Positions 25,772 through 34,459 are shown, numbered from the stretch's first letter. The stretch: 64,000 nt of DNA from an uncultured bacterium (GCA_905215465.1 CAJMPT010000003.1:41869-105868), one strand, 5' to 3'. A program made the numbers and translations. The notes: generated by a model not told the origin, from the letters alone.

Positions 25772-26425
25772 GTGGATCTTCTGACCATGACGGGCATGCT
25801 GGGCAACGGGTTTCTCGTCAGCTTCCAGATCTTTGCCCTGACGCTTTTGGGGTCGCTTCCCCTGGGCATGCTTGTGGCGTTTGCGCGCATGAGCCGCTTC
25901 AAGCCGCTGGCCCTTCTGGCGCGCTTCTACATCTCCATCATGCGCGGCACCCCGCTCATGCTGCAGATGTTTGCCATCTACTTCATGCCGTACTACGTGT
26001 TTGGCATCAACCTCACCACCGACAGCAAGTGGCAGGCCACCATCGTGGCGTTTATCGTCAACTACGCCGCCTACTTTGCCGAGATCTACCGCTCCGGCAT
26101 CCAGTCCATCCCGCGCGGCCAGTATGAGGCCGCCGAGGTCCTGGGCTACTCCGGTGCGCAGACCTTCTGCCGCATAGTGCTGCCGCAGGTGGTCAAGCGC
26201 ATCCTGCCGTCCATCACCAACGAGGTCATCACGCTGGTCAAGGACACCTCGCTTGCGTTCTCCATCGGCGTCATCGAGATGTTCAGCGTGGCCAAGCAGC
26301 TGGTTGCCTCCCGGGTCAGCATGATGCCCTTCGCCATTGCGGCCGCGTTCTACTGGGTCTTCAACCTGCTCATCGACATGCTGGCCGGGCGCCTTGAGCG
26401 TCGCCTCGACTACTACCACGACTAG
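25772..26425 (+). CDS. Amino-acid ABC transporter permease
   Basis: A 217-residue HisM/GlnP-type permease with about five transmembrane segments: GFLVSFQIFALTLLGSLPLGMLVAF, then ISIMRGTPLMLQMF and the EAA coupling motif EAAEVLGYSGAQTFCRIVLPQ. I use a GTG start at 25772 preceded by GAGAGGAG. It forms a homodimer channel for the adjacent binding protein and ATPase. Confidence 0.92.
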   Translation: MDLLTMTGMLGNGFLVSFQIFALTLLGSLPLGMLVAFARMSRFKPLALLARFYISIMRGTPLMLQMFAIYFMPYYVFGINLTTDSKWQATIVAFIVNYAAYFAEIYRSGIQSIPRGQYEAAEVLGYSGAQTFCRIVLPQVVKRILPSITNEVITLVKDTSLAFSIGVIEMFSVAKQLVASRVSMMPFAIAAAFYWVFNLLIDMLAGRLERRLDYYHD

Positions 26426-26434
26426 GGGAGCGTC

Positions 26435-27196
26435 ATGTCTTCAAACCAGAACCCGGTGGTCGCGGTCGACCACGTGCAGAAGAGCTTTGGCGAGGTCAAG
26501 GTCCTGAGGGACATCTCCCTTGCCGTCAACCCCGGCGAGGTGGTGGCCATTATCGGCCCGTCCGGTGGTGGAAAGTCCACGCTGCTGCGCTGCATGACGC
26601 TGCTCGAGCGCGTGGACGCGGGCGACCTCACCTACGGCGACCTGACCTGCGCCAAGGACGGCACCTACGGCGACAAGGCCCTCCTGGCCCAGGCTCGCCA
26701 GCGCTTTGGCCTGGTCTTTCAGAACTACAACCTGTTCCCGCACTTCTCGGTGCTGAGAAACGTCATGGACGCGCCGATCTGCGTGCAGAAGCGCGCCCGC
26801 GCGGAGGTGGAGGAGCAGGCGCGGGCCCTGCTGGCCAAGATGGGCCTTACGGGCAACGAGGACAAGGTGCCCTGCCAGCTCTCCGGCGGCCAGCAGCAGC
26901 GTGCGAGCATTGCCCGTGCGCTTGCCATGAACCCGCAGGTCATGTTCTTTGACGAGCCCACGAGCGCCCTTGACCCCGAGCTCACGGCCGAGGTCCTGAA
27001 GGTCATCAAGGGGCTTGCCGCCGAGAACATGACCATGGTCATCGTCACCCACGAGATGGGCTTTGCCCGCGACGTCGCGGACCGCATCGTCTTCATGGAC
27101 GGTGGCGTCATCGTGGAGCAAGGGCCCGCCGAGCAGGTCATCGACCACCCGCGCGAGGAGCGAACCCGTGCCTTTCTCGCCCAGCGCGGCGCATAG
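26435..27196 (+). CDS. Amino-acid ABC transporter ATPase
   Basis: A 253-residue GlnQ/HisP-type ATPase. Walker A GPSGGGKST, Q-loop FQNYNLFPHFSVLRNVM, signature LSGGQQQRASIARAL, Walker B VMFFDEPTSALDPEL and H-loop VTHEMGFARDVADR are all present. It starts 9 bp after the permease and completes the three-gene importer. Confidence 0.94.
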   Translation: MSSNQNPVVAVDHVQKSFGEVKVLRDISLAVNPGEVVAIIGPSGGGKSTLLRCMTLLERVDAGDLTYGDLTCAKDGTYGDKALLAQARQRFGLVFQNYNLFPHFSVLRNVMDAPICVQKRARAEVEEQARALLAKMGLTGNEDKVPCQLSGGQQQRASIARALAMNPQVMFFDEPTSALDPELTAEVLKVIKGLAAENMTMVIVTHEMGFARDVADRIVFMDGGVIVEQGPAEQVIDHPREERTRAFLAQRGA

Positions 27197-27207
27197 GAGG
27201 GCCCCTC

Positions 27208-27450
27208 AACGCGTTTTGGGTTCGCGGTTTTGGGCGACGCCGTATGATGCTTCAAGAAAACCGCAGGTCAGAGCGTTGACGCTTTGAGAGGCTGCCGCGG
27301 ACCTCGCGTAGCCCGAACCCAAATCGGTTTCTGAATTGGGTTCGGACCTGGCGAGAAAACAAAGAAGCCGCAGGTCGGACAACGTCCCTACCTGCGGCTT
27401 TTGCTTTTCGGCTCTGACGCGGGGCCCAAAGCGCGAACCCAAAACGCGTT
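27208..27450. repeat. Fold-back element with 19-bp inverted ends
   Basis: AACGCGTTTTGGGTTCGCG at 27208-27226 is repeated as its exact complement at 27432-27450. Between them lie an inner palindrome around GAACCCAAATCGG/GAATTGGGTTC and a terminator. No ORF is evident and no clear target-site duplication is seen. It could be a miniature inverted-repeat element or a complex terminator. Confidence 0.6.
27366..27402. terminator. Intrinsic terminator inside the fold-back region
   Basis: AGCCGCAGGT pairs with ACCTGCGGCT across a 14-nt loop and is followed by TTTG and a second TTTT. It would end the amino-acid importer transcript. Confidence 0.75.
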
Positions 27451-27480
27451 TTGGATGGGCGATCCGGGTTAGCTTGGCTG

Positions 27481-28068
27481 CTACAGGCATGCCTCGGCGA
27501 TGCGGCTCTTGAGCTCGTCGATGCCCTGGCCGGTCTCGGAGGACGTGACGATCATACGGTCGCGCGGGACGTCCAGCTGGCGGCTGAGAAGCGCGGCCTG
27601 CTGGTCCTGCTTGCCGCGGCTGAGCTTGTCGGCCTTGGTGAGGACCACCAGGAAGGGCAGGCCCTGCTCCTTGAGGAAGCCAACCATCTCGAGGTCGAGC
27701 TTCTGGGCCTCGTGGCGGATGTCAACCAGCGAGAGCACCACGTTGAAGCTGCGCTCCTGGTCAAAGTAGCCGCTGATGAGGTTTGCCCAGCGCTCGCGCT
27801 CCTTCATGGAGACCTTGGCGTAGCCGTATCCGGGCAGGTCCACAAAGCGGATGCCGTCGACCTCAAAGAAGTTGATGCTGGCGGTCTTGCCGGGCGTGGC
27901 CGAGACCTTCACCAGGTTCTTGCGGCCAAAGACCTTGTTGAGCAGGGAGGACTTGCCCACGTTGGAGCGGCCGGCCACGGCGACTTCGGGCGTGGTGGGC
28001 TCGGGAAGCTGCTCGACGGTGCCGTACGAGGCCTCAAAGCGGGCGAGCTGGTAGTTGATGAGGGCCAT
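27481..28068 (-). CDS. engB: Ribosome biogenesis GTPase YsxC/EngB
   Basis: A 195-residue essential GTPase of large-subunit assembly. G1 GRSNVGKSSLLN, G3 DLPGYGYAKV and G4 TKADK are visible, with the family start RFEASYGTVEQLPEPTTPEVAVAGRSNVG. It is a single gene transcribed toward the fold-back element. Confidence 0.94.
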   Translation of the reverse strand: MALINYQLARFEASYGTVEQLPEPTTPEVAVAGRSNVGKSSLLNKVFGRKNLVKVSATPGKTASINFFEVDGIRFVDLPGYGYAKVSMKERERWANLISGYFDQERSFNVVLSLVDIRHEAQKLDLEMVGFLKEQGLPFLVVLTKADKLSRGKQDQQAALLSRQLDVPRDRMIVTSSETGQGIDELKSRIAEACL

Positions 28069-28171
28069 GCGTGTCCTTCCTGCGCGTATTGCTGCGCAGC
28101 TATTTTGCCATGAAAACGAAGCCGAGGATTAATCAATCCGTGCTAGCGCCGGATTGGTTGACGCCAATTGG

Positions 28172-29485
28172 TTAGGTGGGGAGGGGCAGGACGACGTTGA
28201 GGTGGAAGACTCCGTCCGCAGCGCGAGCATGGATGTTGCCGTGATACTTCTTGGCGACAAGCTGCATGGATTTCATGCCGTAGCCGTGTGACGCAGCGTC
28301 CGCCTTGGTGGTGGCCGGCAAGTCTTCGCCATGTCCGAACCGCAGCTCACCCGCATAGTAATTCTCGATGTGGAGTACGGCCATGCTGGCCCGCGCGCGC
28401 AAGACGAGGCTGATGCTTCGTCGCTCGGGGTCCTTCATGCGTCGGGCGGCCTCAAGTGCGTTGTCCAGAGCGTTGCCCATGAGCGAGTACACGTCGCTTG
28501 CCGCCATGAAGGCGATGCAGTCGCCGTCCGCGATGCAGGAGAGCGTGACGTTTTCACGCTCGCACATGAGGCTCTTCTCGGTGAGGATGACGTCCAAGGC
28601 CTCGTTCCCGGTGCGGACTGCAGCATCGTAGATGTCGACCTGCTGCTCCATTTCGCGCAGGACCGCGGGATCGACAGACGAGTCCACGCCCACGCTCCTG
28701 ATCTGATGCTTGATGTCATGGCACTTGAGGTTGATGGCCTCGATGGTCTCGCGCGAGATTTGGAACTGCTCTTTTTCCTGCTGCATGATCTGCTCGACGG
28801 AGGCCACCTCCAGCTCGAGCTGTCTGCTGTAGAGCACCTCGTACTCAAAGATGAGCACGCCCAGGCAGAGCAGCACATGGGCCAGCCGACATGCAAGCAC
28901 CATGGAGTGAGGCAGCTCCATGGCTTCGAGCTCCTTGACCACAACGTCATATCCGATGATGGCAAAGATCACCACCACCATCATGGCGAGCATGACGCGC
29001 TGCTCGATAAGGTCGAGCCCCTTGCGCCTGATGCGGGAAATAAAACTTAGGTAAGCGACAAGATATACCATGAGGTAGGGGATGACCATGCCCAGGTTGA
29101 ACCCCATGTCGCTCAGGGGAAGGGCGTAGTTTGCGAGTCTCCAGAGGCTCCCCGTGAGGTTCTGCAGCGTGTATCCCGCTGTCGCGCAGAAGAACCCGGT
29201 CCAGATGGACGCCTGGAAGACAAATACCACCGTGAACAGGGCCGCCACCAGCGATAGCCCAAAGATGACCACGAGAGTCGATGAGTTCCCGCCGCTGCCC
29301 GGCAAACTCCCGGGTACGAGCAGGCTCATCCCTGCCGCCCACGCCACGAATATGACGCCCACGATCACGACCCTCCCTGCGAGCCTATCGCGGACGGGCA
29401 GGCTCGAGGAGAAGAGCAGCACGGCAAACAGAATCTGCGCGCACGTGAGCGAGGCGCGCATGAGCTCGGCCGCGTTCCAGGGCAT
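28172..29485 (-). CDS. GHKL sensor histidine kinase, pair 1 (AgrC-like)
   Basis: A 437-residue kinase. About six hydrophobic segments fill residues 1-200, a linker helix follows, then the HPK10-type phospho-acceptor box EAINLKCHDIKHQIR (about residue 250) and a GHKL ATPase with N box LMGNALDNALEAARR and G box SHGYGMKSMQLVAKKYHGNI. No large extracellular domain is present, so the ligand is probably a small lipophilic molecule or a peptide, as in AgrC. It overlaps the upstream response regulator by one base (TGATG). The pair is divergent from the small ORF and permuted GH3 at 30446. Confidence 0.9.
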   Translation of the reverse strand: MPWNAAELMRASLTCAQILFAVLLFSSSLPVRDRLAGRVVIVGVIFVAWAAGMSLLVPGSLPGSGGNSSTLVVIFGLSLVAALFTVVFVFQASIWTGFFCATAGYTLQNLTGSLWRLANYALPLSDMGFNLGMVIPYLMVYLVAYLSFISRIRRKGLDLIEQRVMLAMMVVVIFAIIGYDVVVKELEAMELPHSMVLACRLAHVLLCLGVLIFEYEVLYSRQLELEVASVEQIMQQEKEQFQISRETIEAINLKCHDIKHQIRSVGVDSSVDPAVLREMEQQVDIYDAAVRTGNEALDVILTEKSLMCERENVTLSCIADGDCIAFMAASDVYSLMGNALDNALEAARRMKDPERRSISLVLRARASMAVLHIENYYAGELRFGHGEDLPATTKADAASHGYGMKSMQLVAKKYHGNIHARAADGVFHLNVVLPLPT

Positions 29486-30201
29486 CAGATGCTGCCTCCC
29501 AGGTAGTCGGTGAAGATGTCGAGTGCTTCGCGCTTGCGGGCGCGGCTCGCATAGAGGACCTCGCCGTTCGATAGGCGCACGATGCCCGAACGCATGGAGC
29601 TTACGTGGTCCATGTTGACGAGGCGTCCGCTCGAGATGCGTAGGAAGGGTCCGCCCTCGAGCTCCTCCTCGAGCTTGCCTAGGCTGCCACGTACGCGTAA
29701 CGACTCGTCTTCGTCGCAGATGTGGTAGACGAGGTCGTGGTTGGAGACGTCGATGTAGAGTACGTCCGCCGTGGGAATTACGCGCACGCCGCTCCTGGTC
29801 GAAACCTTCAGGCGGCCCGTGGCGGAGTGCCGGCGCATGGCCCGCATGGCCTTGTCCATTCTCATGGAGAAGTGGTACCAGCTTACGGGCTTGACGATGA
29901 AGTCAAGCGCATCCACCTCGTAGCCGCGGATGGCGTACTGGGCGAGGTTGGTGACGAAGATGAGCGGCGTTTCCTCGTCGTAGGCGCGCATGAGTCCGGC
30001 GGCCTCCATGCCACTCATCCCGGGCAGGTCGATGTCCATGAAGACGAGGTCGTAGCTGGTCTTTGATTTGATGAACGAGGACGCATCCCTGTGCCGCGTG
30101 ACCTTGAACTTGGCATCGTGCTCGCGCCCGTAGCGCTCGATGAGCGAGGCGAGCCCCCCGGCGGCCTCGTCCTCGTCCTCGACGATGAGTATCTGATACA
30201 T
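29485..30201 (-). CDS. LytTR response regulator, pair 1 (AgrA-like)
   Basis: A 238-residue regulator: receiver domain with phospho-Asp in DLVFMDIDLPGMSGMEAA (about residue 56), T/S and K sites in IFVTNLAQYAIRGYEVDALDFIVKP, then a LytTR DNA-binding domain from about residue 130 (VIPTADVLYIDVSNHDLVYHI...FLRISSGRLVNMDHV). LytTR domains bind paired 9-12 bp direct repeats spaced by two helical turns. I did not find such a pair in the 244-bp divergent region at 30202-30445, unlike loci 2 and 3. The start at 30201 is the MYQILIVEDE methionine. Confidence 0.9.
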   Translation of the reverse strand: MYQILIVEDEDEAAGGLASLIERYGREHDAKFKVTRHRDASSFIKSKTSYDLVFMDIDLPGMSGMEAAGLMRAYDEETPLIFVTNLAQYAIRGYEVDALDFIVKPVSWYHFSMRMDKAMRAMRRHSATGRLKVSTRSGVRVIPTADVLYIDVSNHDLVYHICDEDESLRVRGSLGKLEEELEGGPFLRISSGRLVNMDHVSSMRSGIVRLSNGEVLYASRARKREALDIFTDYLGGSI

Positions 30202-30445
30202 CCTCCACCCCTCTTCCCGACTCAATCGTAGCCAAAAACCACAGTTGTATGCACCTGTCATAGGGGTACGGGAGCTGGTTTCCGCCCGAGTGGAAGAAGT
30301 CCCGAATCCGTCGCGGAGAGTACCAAACGCGTCATTTTCTCAGGCGTCACGCCGCGAGGCCATACCTTCGGGCCGTGCAAGGAGCGTCGGCAGGGCCCCG
30401 TGAGCGCGGGGTTCCCGCGACGCAAGGCAAGAAGGGAAGAAAAGC

Positions 30446-30601
30446 ATGCAAGGCGTCAAGAAGGAAGTCTGGAAGGGGCTTGCTGCCATCACCGCTGCAA
30501 TCTTCACGATCGTGATGATGGCCGCGCCCGTGGCCGAGTCCTACGCCGGCAAGATCAACACCGCGCTGGGCATCAGCACCACCCGCATCGTGAGCGAGTA
30601 G
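30446..30601 (+). CDS. 51-residue secreted or single-pass membrane peptide upstream of GH3
   Basis: A short ORF preceded by GAAGGGAAGA and ending 16 bp before the GH3 gene, so probably co-translated. The N terminus is basic (MQGVKKEVWK), followed by a hydrophobic segment LAAITAAIFTIVMMAAPVAE and a possible signal-peptidase site after SYA. That would release GKINTALGISTTRIVSE, a 17-residue peptide. It lies directly opposite an AgrC/AgrA-like kinase-regulator pair, so a peptide signal is one reading; a small accessory membrane subunit for the GH3 is another. No AgrB-like processing enzyme is seen. I do not recognise a family. Confidence 0.65.
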   Translation: MQGVKKEVWKGLAAITAAIFTIVMMAAPVAESYAGKINTALGISTTRIVSE

Positions 30602-30617
30602 GGGAGGCGAGAGACAC

Positions 30618-33600
30618 ATGGCACAGACCGTAAGCAGGAGGAACTTCCTTAAGATGATGGGCGTGGGCGCCACGGGCGCCGCGGCCCTGGCCACCACGGC
30701 CGGTATCGGGGTCCAGGTCGCCCTGGCTGACGATGCCCCGGTTGCCGCCTCGGGTGCCGCTGACCCCACCTACCGCTATGTGAGCGACTACGGCACCGAC
30801 ATCATGGACCAGTCCAAGCTCGAAGAGCTTGAGAACGACTGCGCCGAGCAGGGCGCCAAAGATGTCGAGGCCGGCTGCGTGCTTCTCCGCAACGAGGGTG
30901 ACGCACTGCCCCTGCCCGCCGGCAGCCATGTCACGCTGCTGGGCCAGAACTCCATCGAGTCCGCCATCCAGGAGGAGGCGACCGGCGGCTTCGGCGGCCC
31001 CAAGAAGTACAGCGGCCCCTTCTACAGCTACCATTCCGGTGGTGACTCCAGCAAGGGAGCCCTGATTGCCACCGTGACCTACCTCGAGTGCATGGAGGAG
31101 GTCTATGAGGTCAACCCAACGGTGGTGGAGGCCTATAGGCAGAGTGGCTACAAGCGCACCAAGAGCCCGACCGAGCCGGCCGTCGGCGAGGCCCCGGCCG
31201 AGTTCTACACCGATGACATCAAGGCCAGCTGGTCCACCGACTACAACGACGCCGCCATCGTCATGCTGACTCGCCAAGGCTCCGAGGACTGCGACCTCAT
31301 GCTCGAGGACACCAAGGGCATGTCGTATCTGGCCCTGCACCAAGAAGAGCGCGACCTTCTCACCATGGTCAAGGAGCAGAAGGAGGCCGGTGTCTTCAAG
31401 CGCGTCATCGTGTTGGTGAACTCCAGCTGGGCCATTGAGCTGGGCGAGCTCGCGGACTTCGGAGTGGACGCGGCCCTGTGGATCGGCGCGCCGGGCGCCA
31501 CGGGCTTCAAGGGCATCGTGCGCCTGCTTACGGGTGAGGTGAACCCCTCTGGTCACCTGGTGGACACCTTCGCCAAGAACTCGCTCTCTGCGCCGGCCAT
31601 TACCTACGCGCAGTCCAAGAACGTTCAGACCTGGGCGAACCTCCAGGAGGTTCTGGACGGCTGCGACGACACCGATAAGTACGTCTCCTATTACCTCGTC
31701 TATGCCGAGGGCATCTACGTGGGCTACAAGTATTACGAGACCCGCTACGAGGATTGCATCCTGGGCCAGGGCAAGGCCACGGACGCCGTGGGCTCCTCCA
31801 CGGGCTCGGCCTGGAGCTACAACGACGAGATCGCCTATCCCTTTGGCTACGGCCTGTCCTATACCACCTTCGAGCAGAAGCTCGACGGAGTGAAGTATGA
31901 TTCGGCCGCAGACGTCTACAAGGCCTCCGTCACCGTGACCAATACCGGCAACGTCGCCGGCCGCTCGGTGGTTCAGCTCTACGCGCAGACCCCGTACGGC
32001 GAGTACGAGAAGACGAACAAGGTGGAGAAGTCCGCCGTCCAGATCGTTGGCTTTGGCAAGACGGGCGAGCTTGAGGCGGGCGCCTCCGAGACCGTGGAGA
32101 TCGAGGTCGAGCGCTACCTGCTCGCGAGCTACGACTACACCTCTGCCAAGGCGTGGATCATGTCTTCCGGCGACTATTATCTGGCCGTGGGCGACGACGC
32201 TCACGACGCGCTGAACAACATCCTGGCTGCCAAGGGTGCCGGCGGCATGATTGACGTCCTGGGCAAGCCTGCCGCTGGCGACAAGTCCAAGGTCTACACC
32301 TGGAGCGAGGCCTCGCTCGACGCCACGTCCTACGCGCGTTCCCGCTACACGGATGTCGTGGTGACCAATGAGTTCGACGATGCTGACATCAACACCCTGG
32401 GCACCGAGACTGTGACCTATCTCACTCGCTCCGACTGGGCGGGCAGCTTCCCGGCCGAGCCCGTGGCCATCACCGCCACTGCCGCGATGATCCACGACTT
32501 GAACGGCGAGATTTACGAGAAGCCCGCCGACGCGCCTTCCGTGGACAGCTTTACCCAGGGGGCTGACAATGGGCTGACCTTCGCGGACATGTTCGACGTC
32601 GAGTTTGACGACGACGAGACCTGGAACAAGTTCCTCGACCAGCTTACTGCCGAGGAAATGGCCTCCATCATGCCGGACAGCAACGGCTCGGTCGCCCTCG
32701 ACAAGGTGACCATGCCGGCGTCTTACCGTGGCGATGACATGGACCAGCTTGAGCAGGTTCACTTCAAGCTTACCGACCAGTCTGGCTACCTGTGGCCCTC
32801 CATCATGCTCTCCGCCTCCTCCTGGGACCGCGAGCAGCAGGCTGAGCGCGCCCGCCTCACCGCGAACGAAGCCTACTTCATGGGCTGCACCGAGATCTGG
32901 TCCGGTGGCCCCAACATTCACCGCACTCCGTTCAACGGCCGTGCCACCGCCTACTACTCCGAAGACGGTATGGTGGGCTACTACCTGGGCCAGGTCCAGG
33001 CGGAGGAGTGCCAGAAGCTGGGCATCATCCTCGGCCTCAAGCACCTGTGCGTGAACGATCAGGAGGCCATGCGCGAGTCTGCCGCAACGTTTACCAACGA
33101 GCAGGCGCTGCGTGAGAACTACCTGCGCGCCTTTGAAGGCGCCTACGCCAAGGGCGGTGCCCAGGGCCTCATGACGGCCTTCAACCGCATGGGCACCACG
33201 TACTGCGGCAGCTGCAAGGAGCTCCTCACCACCGTGCTGCGTGAGGAGTGGGGCGCTCACGTGACCGTGTGCTCCGATGCCGTGGTGGGCGCGGACTACA
33301 AGAAGCACTACGCTTCTAACCTTGCGGCCGGCATGGACTACTGGTGCTGGGACATGGCGGGATTTGGCCCTGCCGCCGAGGCGGCTCCGTCCAACCTCTC
33401 CAAGGACGTTATCCCGCAGCTTATCGCCGAGGGCGATGGCTACATGCTCGACCGCCTGCGCAACGCAACCAAGAACCACGTCTACGCCGAGGTCCGCTCG
33501 ATCATGGTGAACGGGCTCTCCGGCAACGCAAAGATCGAACACATCACGCCGTGGTGGCAAAACGCCCTCACGGGCGCCAAGGTGGGCGCCGGCGTGCTTG

Positions 33601-33701
33601 CGGCGGGCTTCGCGGGCCTGTATGCGGCCAAGGCCTTTGCCTGGGACAAGGACGGCGAGGGCTCCGACGCGCCCTCCAAGAGCGAGAAGGGAGGCGAGTA
33701 G
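30618..33701 (+). CDS. Tat-exported, domain-permuted family 3 glycoside hydrolase with C-terminal membrane anchor
   Basis: A 1027-residue enzyme. Twin-arginine signal SRRNFLKMMG at residues 6-15. The GH3 C-terminal alpha/beta domain comes first (VEAGCVLLRNEGDALPLP, then GAPGATGFKGIVRLLTGEVNPSGHLVDTF), next a fibronectin-like part (YPFGYGLSYTTFEQKL), and the catalytic TIM-barrel domain comes last from about residue 660, with the likely nucleophile Asp 887 in VTVCSDAVVG. This is the reverse of the usual order. A hydrophobic helix (about 985-1005) and a charged tail end the protein. It should hydrolyse beta-linked glucosides or xylosides at the cell surface; the substrate is unknown. It lies between the 51-residue ORF and a small membrane protein gene. 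Confidence 0.88.
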   Translation: MAQTVSRRNFLKMMGVGATGAAALATTAGIGVQVALADDAPVAASGAADPTYRYVSDYGTDIMDQSKLEELENDCAEQGAKDVEAGCVLLRNEGDALPLPAGSHVTLLGQNSIESAIQEEATGGFGGPKKYSGPFYSYHSGGDSSKGALIATVTYLECMEEVYEVNPTVVEAYRQSGYKRTKSPTEPAVGEAPAEFYTDDIKASWSTDYNDAAIVMLTRQGSEDCDLMLEDTKGMSYLALHQEERDLLTMVKEQKEAGVFKRVIVLVNSSWAIELGELADFGVDAALWIGAPGATGFKGIVRLLTGEVNPSGHLVDTFAKNSLSAPAITYAQSKNVQTWANLQEVLDGCDDTDKYVSYYLVYAEGIYVGYKYYETRYEDCILGQGKATDAVGSSTGSAWSYNDEIAYPFGYGLSYTTFEQKLDGVKYDSAADVYKASVTVTNTGNVAGRSVVQLYAQTPYGEYEKTNKVEKSAVQIVGFGKTGELEAGASETVEIEVERYLLASYDYTSAKAWIMSSGDYYLAVGDDAHDALNNILAAKGAGGMIDVLGKPAAGDKSKVYTWSEASLDATSYARSRYTDVVVTNEFDDADINTLGTETVTYLTRSDWAGSFPAEPVAITATAAMIHDLNGEIYEKPADAPSVDSFTQGADNGLTFADMFDVEFDDDETWNKFLDQLTAEEMASIMPDSNGSVALDKVTMPASYRGDDMDQLEQVHFKLTDQSGYLWPSIMLSASSWDREQQAERARLTANEAYFMGCTEIWSGGPNIHRTPFNGRATAYYSEDGMVGYYLGQVQAEECQKLGIILGLKHLCVNDQEAMRESAATFTNEQALRENYLRAFEGAYAKGGAQGLMTAFNRMGTTYCGSCKELLTTVLREEWGAHVTVCSDAVVGADYKKHYASNLAAGMDYWCWDMAGFGPAAEAAPSNLSKDVIPQLIAEGDGYMLDRLRNATKNHVYAEVRSIMVNGLSGNAKIEHITPWWQNALTGAKVGAGVLAAGFAGLYAAKAFAWDKDGEGSDAPSKSEKGGE

Positions 33702-33702
33702 C

Positions 33703-34113
33703 ATGGCAAACGACACCCTCGCACACAAGCGTCTGACCAGCTACCTCAACCTCGTCAACGCGGTGCTGCTTGTGGTCACCGCCGTCGTGTACTTCATCGA
33801 GGCTTCCGCAGCCAAGACCTTTAGCTCTACCGTGCTCGCTCTGATCGTGGTCGCGGCCGCGCTGGCCGTCGTCTTTGCCCTCGTTCCGGGCAAGGCGAGC
33901 GATGCGGCGAATCTCGTGGCGGTGCCCTGCATCGCTGCCGCGCTCGCGTAGTTCCTCATCAACAGCATCAACACCATCGCCGACGCGGTCTCGGGCATCA
34001 CGATGTTCGGCTCCACCGGCGGAATAGGCTACATCGTGCTTGTTGCGGGTCTTCTGGCCGCGGCGATGATTATCGAGATCGTTTCTTGCTTCATGAGTCG
34101 CGAGGCCAAGTAG
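33703..34113 (+). pseudogene. Four-helix membrane protein gene interrupted by an in-frame TAG
   Basis: The frame starts MANDTLAHKRLTSYLNLVNAV one base after the GH3 stop and codes for two hydrophobic helices and part of a third, then meets TAG at 33949-33951 (codon 83). The same frame continues without a gap for 53 codons (FLINSINTIADAVSG...GGIGYIVLVAGLLAAAMIIEIVSCF, SREAK) to a normal stop at 34113. The second half is clearly coding-like. A single substitution has therefore probably truncated a 136-residue protein to 82 residues. Readthrough is possible but unsupported; no pyrrolysine genes are in the window. Its place in the operon suggests an accessory role for the anchored GH3. Confidence 0.75.
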
Positions 34114-34185
34114 TGATGGCGGGCTTGGCGGGGTGAGCGCCTCCCGAGCCCACATCCCGAATCTGCCCTCTATCCCTTCCCGTTT

Positions 34186-34222
34186 GGGCGCGCCACTCCT
34201 CTCCCGGTGGCGCGCCCTTCTT
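34186..34222 (+). terminator. Terminator of the small-ORF/GH3/membrane-protein operon
   Basis: GGGCGCGCCAC and GTGGCGCGCCC form an 11-bp stem with a 10-nt loop, followed by TTCTT. It lies 72 bp after the membrane protein stop. Confidence 0.8.
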
Positions 34223-34237
34223 GTCAACCGGTCTGCG

Positions 34238-34459
34238 TCAGGACTCAATCGGTTGGGCGGGAAGGGGCAGAAGGGCATCAAGTGAGAAGACGTCGCCGGA
34301 GGCGTTGCAGTTGAGCGACCCGCCACAGGCCTCGGCAATCTGCCGCATGCTGCGCATGCCAAATCCATGGTTGGTGCCGTCGGCCTTCCGGGTGCGGGGC
34401 AGGCCCTCGCCAGTGAAGCTGACCTGGCCGTCGAAGTAGTTCTCCACGTGGATGCTCGC
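34238..34459 (-). pseudogene. C-terminal remnant of a GHKL histidine kinase
   Basis: About 74 codons match the end of kinase 3 in the array: SIHVENYFDGQVSF, GEGLPRTRKAD, NHGFGMRSMRQIAEACGGSL and DALLPLPA correspond to its SVHVENYFDGQVSF, GEGLPQTRKAD, NHGFGVRSMRMIAEGLGGSL and DALLPVPA. The frame meets a stop just upstream, and the phospho-acceptor and N box are missing. It is the stump of a fifth kinase, deleted up to 34459. The missing part abuts the inverted-repeat segment at 34552-34657. Confidence 0.88.

Noticed and set aside
30202..30445. LytTR-type repeats in the locus 1 divergent gap
   Set aside because: Motifs such as ACAGTTGTA and ACCTGTCAT occur, but at about 10-bp spacing and without resemblance to the other sites; not called.
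30573..33728. A 1051-codon open frame antisense to the first permuted GH3
   Set aside because: GC-rich coding DNA gives long antisense frames. This one lacks a ribosome site and domains, and the plus-strand GH3 explains the region fully.
33949..33951. TAG read as pyrrolysine
   Set aside because: No pyl genes or suitable context are visible; a nonsense mutation is simpler.
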